Assembly: GCA_934183705.1 (NCBI GenBank)
Contig: CAKPSW010000022.1
Coordinates: 1-10,405 of the forward strand
Reading direction: 5' to 3'
Length of the DNA stretch: 10,405 nt
Source: an uncultured Bacilli bacterium
GTDB taxonomy: Bacteria > Bacillota_I > Bacilli_A > RF39 > UBA660
Below the pieces are notes generated by a model. That model made no database searches and was not told the DNA's origin. It was given only the letters and a program-made list of their open reading frames with translations. This document shows positions 6,297-10,405 of this stretch, one piece after another. The translations under genes and the position numbers were made by a program. Every line of letters starts with the position of its first letter. Positions within the stretch are counted from its first letter, which is position 1.

Positions 6297-7574
6297 TTAT
6301 TTTATTACCTCTAAACCACCAATATATGGTCTTAATACTTCCGGTACAGTTATACTACCATCTTCATTGTAATTATTCTCTATTAAGGCTATTAGAGCCC
6401 TAGTAGATGCTAGAACAGTATTATTTAAAGTATGAGGATAGTAATTTTTATCTTCACCTTTTACTCTTATTCCTAGTCTTCTTGCTTGAGCATCCCCTAA
6501 AGTTGAACATGAACCTACTTCAAAGTACTTTTGTTGTCTTGGACTCCAAGCTTCAATATCACATGATTTTACCTTTAAATCAGCAAGATCTCCAGAACAA
6601 CATTCAAGTTGTCTTACCGGAATATTCATATTTCTAAATATCTCTACAGTATACTTCCACATTTTATTATACCAATCCATTGATTCAGATGGTTTGCATA
6701 ATACGATCATCTCTTGTTTTTCAAATTGATGAACCCTATAAATTCCCCTTTCTTCAATACCATGAGCCCCTACTTCTTTTCTAAAACATGGTGAATAAGA
6801 TGTCATAGTAATAGGAAGATTTTCTTCTTTTATTAACTGACCTTTAAATTTTCCAATCATTGAATGTTCACTAGTACCAATTAGATATAAATCCTCGCCT
6901 TCAACTTTATACATCATAGCATCCATCTCTTCAAAAGACATAACACCCTCTACGACATCACTTCTTATCATAAACGGTGGTATACAATAAATAAACTTTT
7001 TATCTATCATATAGTCTCTTGCATAACTAAGCATTGCAGAAGATAATCTAGCAATATCTCCCATTAAATAATAGAAGCCATTACCACTTGTTCTACCAGC
7101 ACTATCTTTATCTAATCCTCCAAGACGAGTTATTATATCAGCATGATATGGTATTTCATATTTTGGCACTACAGGCTTTCCAAATTTTTCTATTTCAACA
7201 TTTTCACTATCATCTTTTCCAATTGGAACTGACGCGTCAATAATATTTGGTATCTTCATCATATCTTCTTTTATTTTGATATTTAACTCTTCTTCTTCTG
7301 TTTCAATATTTATTAACTTATTATTTATATCTACTACCCTTTTTTTATTTTCCAAAGCAATATCTTTTTTACCTTCACGCATAAGAAGACCAATTTCACT
7401 ACTTATAGTATTTCTACTACTTCTTAACTTGTCACCTTCTATTTTTAGTCCTCTTGCTCTTTCATCTAATGATATTATCTCATCTACTAATGGTAACTTA
7501 TCATATTGATACTTCTTCTTTATATTTTCTTTTACTAACTGTGGTGTTTTTCTAATAATTTCTATATCTATCAT
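6297..7574 (-). CDS. serS: Seryl-tRNA synthetase
   Basis: A 425-residue class II synthetase that charges tRNA-Ser and also serylates tRNA-Sec where present. The N-terminal arm (about 28-108) is charged and heptad-like, matching the tRNA-binding coiled coil. Catalytic landmarks are TSE (234-236), motif 2 FRKE...RVHQFEKQE (264-288) and motif 3 HTLNNTVLASTR (381-392). The phrases MYKVEGEDLYLIGTSEH, RVHQFEK and LNNTVLASTR resemble archaeal SerRS (as in Pyrococcus) more than Bacillus SerRS, which has LNGSGLAVGR in motif 3. It is nevertheless full length and should be active. AGGAGG four bases before the ATG overlaps the TAG of the upstream pgsA gene, implying coupled translation. No T-box leader can precede it because the gap is only eight bases. 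Confidence 0.95.
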   Translation of the reverse strand: MIDIEIIRKTPQLVKENIKKKYQYDKLPLVDEIISLDERARGLKIEGDKLRSSRNTISSEIGLLMREGKKDIALENKKRVVDINNKLINIETEEEELNIKIKEDMMKIPNIIDASVPIGKDDSENVEIEKFGKPVVPKYEIPYHADIITRLGGLDKDSAGRTSGNGFYYLMGDIARLSSAMLSYARDYMIDKKFIYCIPPFMIRSDVVEGVMSFEEMDAMMYKVEGEDLYLIGTSEHSMIGKFKGQLIKEENLPITMTSYSPCFRKEVGAHGIEERGIYRVHQFEKQEMIVLCKPSESMDWYNKMWKYTVEIFRNMNIPVRQLECCSGDLADLKVKSCDIEAWSPRQQKYFEVGSCSTLGDAQARRLGIRVKGEDKNYYPHTLNNTVLASTRALIALIENNYNEDGSITVPEVLRPYIGGLEVIK

Positions 7575-7582
7575 AATTCCTC

Positions 7583-8209
7583 CTATTTAATAATTACTGG
7601 TCTTTTAATATAATATATAAATTCTTCTAATAATAGTTTTATCTTTTCATTTACCTTTTTACCTTTAAAGCTTATTATTTGTTCTTTACTTTTATTATTT
7701 AATTGATTTATGTAAGATGATATAGTTTGCACTTCAAAATATAATACCAAAGGTAATAATATAATAGTAGGTATTATAAATACTTTTGTTTTTATACTTA
7801 TTATTCCTAGTATTAAATCTATCATTAAAAGGGTTGTTTTAAATTTACCAACTCTTTCTGTAAATACTTTATCCCTTCTTTTCAATATTAAATAATTTAT
7901 TATTGAAATAAATAGTTCCATAATTAATGGTAATAATACTAAATAATACCTATATATTAATAATATAATCATTAACGATATGAAATATAATTTATCACTT
8001 ATAGCATCTAGATACTGACCAAATTTACTATAAGCCGATAGTTTTCTTGCAAAGTAACCATCTAAAGCATCAGATACTCCACCATAAACATAGAAGATTA
8101 ATGATAATATTATTTTACCATTAATAAAAAAGGCAAATCCTAAAGACAACGATATTATTCTTGATATAGTGATAATATTTGGTATATTCTTTTTAAATTT
8201 ATATATCAT
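7583..8209 (-). CDS. pgsA: CDP-alcohol phosphatidyltransferase, PgsA-like
   Basis: An integral membrane enzyme, probably phosphatidylglycerophosphate synthase, which transfers phosphatidyl from CDP-diacylglycerol to glycerol-3-phosphate. The diagnostic motif D-x2-DG-x2-AR-x8-G-x3-D-x3-D is complete: DALDGYFAR (47-55), Gly64, Asp68 and Asp72. GKFKT (121-125) also fits PgsA. About six hydrophobic helices are followed by a Lys-rich tail. I start at the ATG at 8209 (208 residues), not the in-frame ATG at 8224. AAAGGA lies between them at the right distance for 8209, and the promoter predicts transcription starting at about 8223, which would leave the 8224 ATG without a leader. At 208 residues it is slightly longer than typical PgsA (about 190) because of the tail. 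Cardiolipin-synthase-like activity of the same fold is an alternative. Confidence 0.85.
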   Translation of the reverse strand: MIYKFKKNIPNIITISRIISLSLGFAFFINGKIILSLIFYVYGGVSDALDGYFARKLSAYSKFGQYLDAISDKLYFISLMIILLIYRYYLVLLPLIMELFISIINYLILKRRDKVFTERVGKFKTTLLMIDLILGIISIKTKVFIIPTIILLPLVLYFEVQTISSYINQLNNKSKEQIISFKGKKVNEKIKLLLEEFIYYIKRPVIIK

Positions 8210-8229
8210 ATTATTTCCTTTCATTACTC

Positions 8230-8258
8230 ATTATACAATAAGATAATTTAAAAATCAA
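8230..8258 (-). promoter_or_regulatory. Sigma-A promoter for the pgsA-serS operon
   Basis: Minus-strand -35 TTGATT (8253-8258), 17-base spacer, consensus -10 TATAAT (8230-8235). The predicted start at about 8223 supports the ATG at 8209 as the pgsA start. It is divergent from the promoter at 8288-8316, with about 29 bp between the two -35 boxes. Confidence 0.7.
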
Positions 8259-8287
8259 TTAACTAATGTAAAATAAGTTAAATATAA

Positions 8288-8316
8288 TTTACTTATTAAT
8301 GTAGTTTTGATATAAT
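8288..8316 (+). promoter_or_regulatory. Sigma-A promoter for the small exporter gene
   Basis: Plus-strand -35 TTTACT (8288-8293), 17-base spacer, -10 TATAAT (8311-8316) with an extended TG (8308-8309). The leader is very short, with the ribosome site GGAGGA (8325-8330) eight bases before the ATG at 8339. Confidence 0.7.
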
Positions 8317-8338
8317 TTAGAAGTGGAGGAATAAACTT

Positions 8339-8836
8339 ATGGAAAATTTAGTAGAAAGTTTAATTAATATTTTTAGTGGTTTAGGTAAAGAAGTTATAGT
8401 ATTTATTATATCTATGTTACCTTTATTAGAACTTAGAGGAGGTCTTCTTGCCGCTAGTATATTGAATGTTAATTTTATCTCTGGTTATATTATAAGTATA
8501 TTAGGTAATACACTTCCTATTCCATTACTTTTATTATTTTTAGAGAAAGTTTTAAATTGGCTTAGTAAATTTAAAACAACTAAAAAGGTAGTTAATAAAA
8601 TGGAAAATAAGATTCTATCTAAAAAAGAACAAATTGAAAAATACGGTTATATTGGACTTATGCTATTTGTTGGAGTACCACTTCCTGGAACAGGAGCTTG
8701 GACAGGAGCATCTCTTGCTGTACTTCTTAATATGGATAAGAAGAAGTCATTTATTTACATCATGCTTGGAGTAATACTTGCTAGTATTATTATGAGTATT
8801 ATCTCTTATGGCATTCTTGGTAATATTATAAGATAA
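8339..8836 (+). CDS. COG2426-type small multidrug-export family membrane protein
   Basis: 165 residues, the only plus-strand gene in the window. It matches the family annotated as putative small multidrug export proteins: the conserved PLLELRGG (28-35) after a first hydrophobic helix, and GVPLPGTGAWTGA (112-124), a glycine/proline re-entrant-type motif, before a last hydrophobic stretch (about 137-158). Hydrophobic segments lie near 15-35, 44-68, 103-130 and 137-160, with a charged cytoplasmic linker at 75-102. The family name rests on weak functional evidence, so the transported substrate should be regarded as unknown. The gene stands alone, with its own promoter, a strong GGAGGA ribosome site and a terminator immediately after the TAA stop. 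Confidence 0.85.
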   Translation: MENLVESLINIFSGLGKEVIVFIISMLPLLELRGGLLAASILNVNFISGYIISILGNTLPIPLLLLFLEKVLNWLSKFKTTKKVVNKMENKILSKKEQIEKYGYIGLMLFVGVPLPGTGAWTGASLAVLLNMDKKKSFIYIMLGVILASIIMSIISYGILGNIIR

Positions 8837-8864
8837 AAAAGTATAGTGCACGCATTATACTTTT
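8837..8864. terminator. Bidirectional intrinsic terminator between convergent genes
   Basis: A 12-bp stem (8837-8848 with 8853-8864, one G·U pair) encloses a 4-base loop. The arms begin with AAAA and end with TTTT, followed by further T-rich sequence, so both the plus-strand exporter gene and the minus-strand rbgA gene can terminate here. The stem includes the final two bases of the rbgA TAA stop. Confidence 0.85.
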
Positions 8865-9774
8865 ATTTTATATTATCAAACGTTACTTTTCCCAAATAAC
8901 CATCTTGTAAATCTTTAATTATTTTTTTATATACTCTTTCGTAATCAGTTTCATTATTTCTTATTGCCCCTAATCTCTTACCTATTTGATCTAAAATATC
9001 TACTATATCATCAGTATTAGTAATATTATATCTATTTTTTAAATTATCTGGATAATCAGATAACATTTTATTTATAATATATATAGCAATATCCTCTATA
9101 TCTAGTACTTCTTCTTTAATAGCGGTCATACTAGCTAAATTATGAGCCACTATTTCATCATCTAATTTAGGCCATAGTATTCCTGGGGTATCTAATAGTT
9201 CTACTTTATCATTAATTCTTATCCATTCTAAGTTTTTAGTAACACCAGGTCTATTACCCACATTAGTACTCTTCTTACCTACTAATCTATTTATTAAAGT
9301 AGATTTACCTACATTTGGTACTCCCATTACTAGTATTCTAGCTCTTCTAGGTTTTAATCCCCTGCTAATTCTCTTATTATTAATTTCTTCAATTAATGGG
9401 TTAATTTTATCAAATATAATCTTAGTATTAGGATTATTAATTAAATCCATTGGTACAACGATATAATCCCTATCCTCATAATATTTAATCCACTTATTAG
9501 TCTTATCATTATCACATAAATCTATTTTAGTCATTACAATAACTCTAGGTTTACCTTTAGTTATTTCTTCAATCTCTTTATTCTTAGAAGAATGTGGCAC
9601 TCTAGCATCTACTACTTCAAAAACAATATCAATTAAATCTATCTTTTCTTTTATTTCTCTTTTAGTCTTAGCCATATGGCCAGGATACCAGTTAATTCCG
9701 GCTTTAGTTAACTTTTCTTCTTGATTGTTATTTTTCTTTTCTGCTCTTGCTTTTCTTTTTTGATACATATTCAT
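8863..9774 (-). CDS. rbgA: Ribosome biogenesis GTPase RbgA (YlqF)
   Basis: A 303-residue circularly permuted GTPase that acts late in assembly of the 50S subunit. The motif order confirms the permutation: G4 TKID (82-85) precedes G1 GVPNVGKS (151-158), the G2 region GNRPGVTK (173-180) and G3 DTPG (195-198). The RbgA hallmark NWYPGHMAK is at 28-36, and the C-terminal ANTAR-like helical region follows (about 205-295). G4 has Thr where the common form is NKxD. Compared with Bacillus RbgA, which begins almost directly at the WFPGHMAK element, this protein has about 25 extra basic N-terminal residues (YQKRKARAEKK). AAGGA lies about 11 bases upstream of the ATG at 9774, a slightly long spacing; the ATG two codons later would be worse placed. 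It follows the unknown gene after 31 bases with no clear terminator. Confidence 0.93.
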   Translation of the reverse strand: MNMYQKRKARAEKKNNNQEEKLTKAGINWYPGHMAKTKREIKEKIDLIDIVFEVVDARVPHSSKNKEIEEITKGKPRVIVMTKIDLCDNDKTNKWIKYYEDRDYIVVPMDLINNPNTKIIFDKINPLIEEINNKRISRGLKPRRARILVMGVPNVGKSTLINRLVGKKSTNVGNRPGVTKNLEWIRINDKVELLDTPGILWPKLDDEIVAHNLASMTAIKEEVLDIEDIAIYIINKMLSDYPDNLKNRYNITNTDDIVDILDQIGKRLGAIRNNETDYERVYKKIIKDLQDGYLGKVTFDNIK

Positions 9775-9805
9775 AAAATTTCACTTCCTTTTTACAATTT
9801 GTAAT

Positions 9806-10210
9806 TTATTTTTTAATATATTTTTCTTTTAGATAATCTATAAAATCAACTATTTTTTTATCTGATTCACACTTCATTAGAGGCAACACAAAATTAAATA
9901 CTTTAGAAATTTCTTTTACCCAAAAAGCATTTTTTTCTTCAGATGATAAAATTTGATATGAAGAAAAATTAAAAGGCATTATAATTATTGAATAACCATC
10001 AGAGTTTTTCGCACTTACTGCAATCTCTTTTGCATTTTCATCACAACTGACATTTAATTGTTTTATAAATTCGTTATTACAATATCTAACCACATTGTAA
10101 TATTCAAGATACAAAAAATCTGATTCTTTTCGTATCAAAGCTGTTCTTTCTTTTGTTTTTTCTAAATCTCCCAAAAAAGCAGAATATACATTTATTGCTC
10201 TTAATCTCAT
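9806..10210 (-). CDS. Hypothetical 134-residue protein downstream of dinD
   Basis: I do not recognise this protein. The ATG at 10210 is chosen because AGAGGTG stands six bases upstream; the in-frame GTG at 10219 lies inside that ribosome site. It looks like a soluble alpha/beta protein: a basic N-terminus, a helical charged stretch (15-35), a short central strand pair (IAVSAK and YSIIIMPF, 63-80), and a helical C-terminal half ending in Lys-rich residues. Cysteines are at 44, 56 and 114, not arranged as a metal site. It has no signal peptide or membrane helix. It starts 21 bases after the dinD stop, so the two are probably cotranscribed, which suggests a DNA-damage or accessory role. That link rests only on position. 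Confidence 0.7.
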   Translation of the reverse strand: MRLRAINVYSAFLGDLEKTKERTALIRKESDFLYLEYYNVVRYCNNEFIKQLNVSCDENAKEIAVSAKNSDGYSIIIMPFNFSSYQILSSEEKNAFWVKEISKVFNFVLPLMKCESDKKIVDFIDYLKEKYIKK

Positions 10211-10231
10211 ATTATACACCTCTGCAAATTA

Positions 10232-10405
10232 CTATTTTATTTCATCAAGTTTCTTTTGCTCTTTTATTTCTAATTTTTTTCTTTCTCTTTCAAGTTCTTT
10301 TAAACTCTTTTTAGGTGTTGGCATTTCCTCCGGCATCATTCCACCAATATCTGCAATTGCCTTTCTAACTTTTTTTCCTACCTCATAATGTACATCTTTT
10401 GCTTC
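10232..10405 (-). CDS. dinD: DinD-like DNA damage-inducible protein, C-terminal fragment
   Basis: An open frame enters from the right edge and ends with TAG at 10232-10234, giving the last 57 residues. The stretch EVGKKVRKAIADIGGMMPEE, then MPTPKKSLKELERE, is the characteristic C-terminal end of DinD (DNA damage-inducible protein D). In that family it reads approximately VGxxVRxxIxxxGGTMPExLPTPxKSIKxLE, so Met replaces Thr before MPE. A highly charged Lys/Glu helix finishes the protein. In E. coli, dinD belongs to the LexA regulon and its product acts on RecA filaments. In many other bacteria, homologues travel with accessory DNA. The N-terminal part and promoter are outside the window, so integrity and SOS control cannot be judged. 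Confidence 0.8.
   Translation of the reverse strand, partial: EAKDVHYEVGKKVRKAIADIGGMMPEEMPTPKKSLKELERERKKLEIKEQKKLDEIK

Noticed and set aside
4629..7509. Plus-strand open frames opposite the membrane-protein and serS genes
   Set aside because: Shadows of real genes: Leu/Ser/Phe-rich, with no credible start signals.
9792..9804. Palindrome TTACAATTTGTAA between the unknown gene and rbgA
   Set aside because: Only 6-bp arms with one central base, all but two positions AT, and no T-run. It is too likely by chance to call an operator or terminator.
183..10234. Reassigned TGA (Trp) genetic code, suggested by absence of TGA stops in 12 genes
   Set aside because: The genes are full length under the standard code, and the Trp codons checked are TGG. 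Rare TGA stops are ordinary at this base composition.

Overview
The window is very AT-rich chromosomal DNA (roughly a quarter G+C by eye) with short intergenic gaps, AGGAGG-type ribosome binding sites and ordinary low-GC Gram-positive housekeeping genes: an FtsW-type peptidoglycan polymerase, a YmfF/YmfH-like M16 peptidase pair, RbgA, PgsA and SerRS. This fits an AT-rich Firmicutes/Bacilli lineage, perhaps one of the uncultured wall-bearing relatives of the Mollicutes. The lineage is inferred. All Trp codons I checked are TGG, and every recognisable stop is TAA or TAG, so nothing points to TGA being read as Trp.

Layout, left to right. Bases 1-182 hold no gene but contain an 11-C run next to a GTTAAC inverted repeat. 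An ftsW-type gene (minus, 183-1334) has its own promoter. A four-gene minus-strand operon follows (5593 down to 1447): an unrecognised single-pass membrane protein, purine nucleoside phosphorylase deoD, and two M16 peptidase-family proteins, the first without and the second with the zinc motif. It has a strong promoter at 5657-5685 and a terminator at 1417-1456. Between this operon and the next, at 5765-5818, lie two abutting hairpins with complementary loops that no annotated gene explains.

A second minus-strand operon (8209 down to 5844) encodes a PgsA-like phosphatidyltransferase, an archaeal-flavoured seryl-tRNA synthetase and a small membrane-anchored zinc-ribbon protein, and ends in a clear terminator at 5819-5859. 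Divergent from it is a single plus-strand gene (8339-8836) for a COG2426-type small membrane exporter. A bidirectional terminator (8837-8864) separates that gene from a third minus-strand group running in from the right edge: the C-terminus of a DinD-like protein (cut by the window end), an unrecognised 134-residue protein, and the ribosome-assembly GTPase RbgA.

Most of the window is core physiology: wall synthesis, phospholipid synthesis, translation, ribosome assembly and nucleoside salvage. In Bacillus the ymfF-ymfH pair and pgsA belong to one neighbourhood, so their proximity here may be a rearranged remnant of it. I found no CRISPR array, tRNA, rRNA, insertion sequence or recognisable defence cluster. 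The most interesting unexplained signal is the kissing-loop hairpin pair. The poly-C tract and the dinD-linked unknown gene come next. Three start codons were moved downstream because the Shine-Dalgarno sequence lies between the first possible start and an internal ATG.
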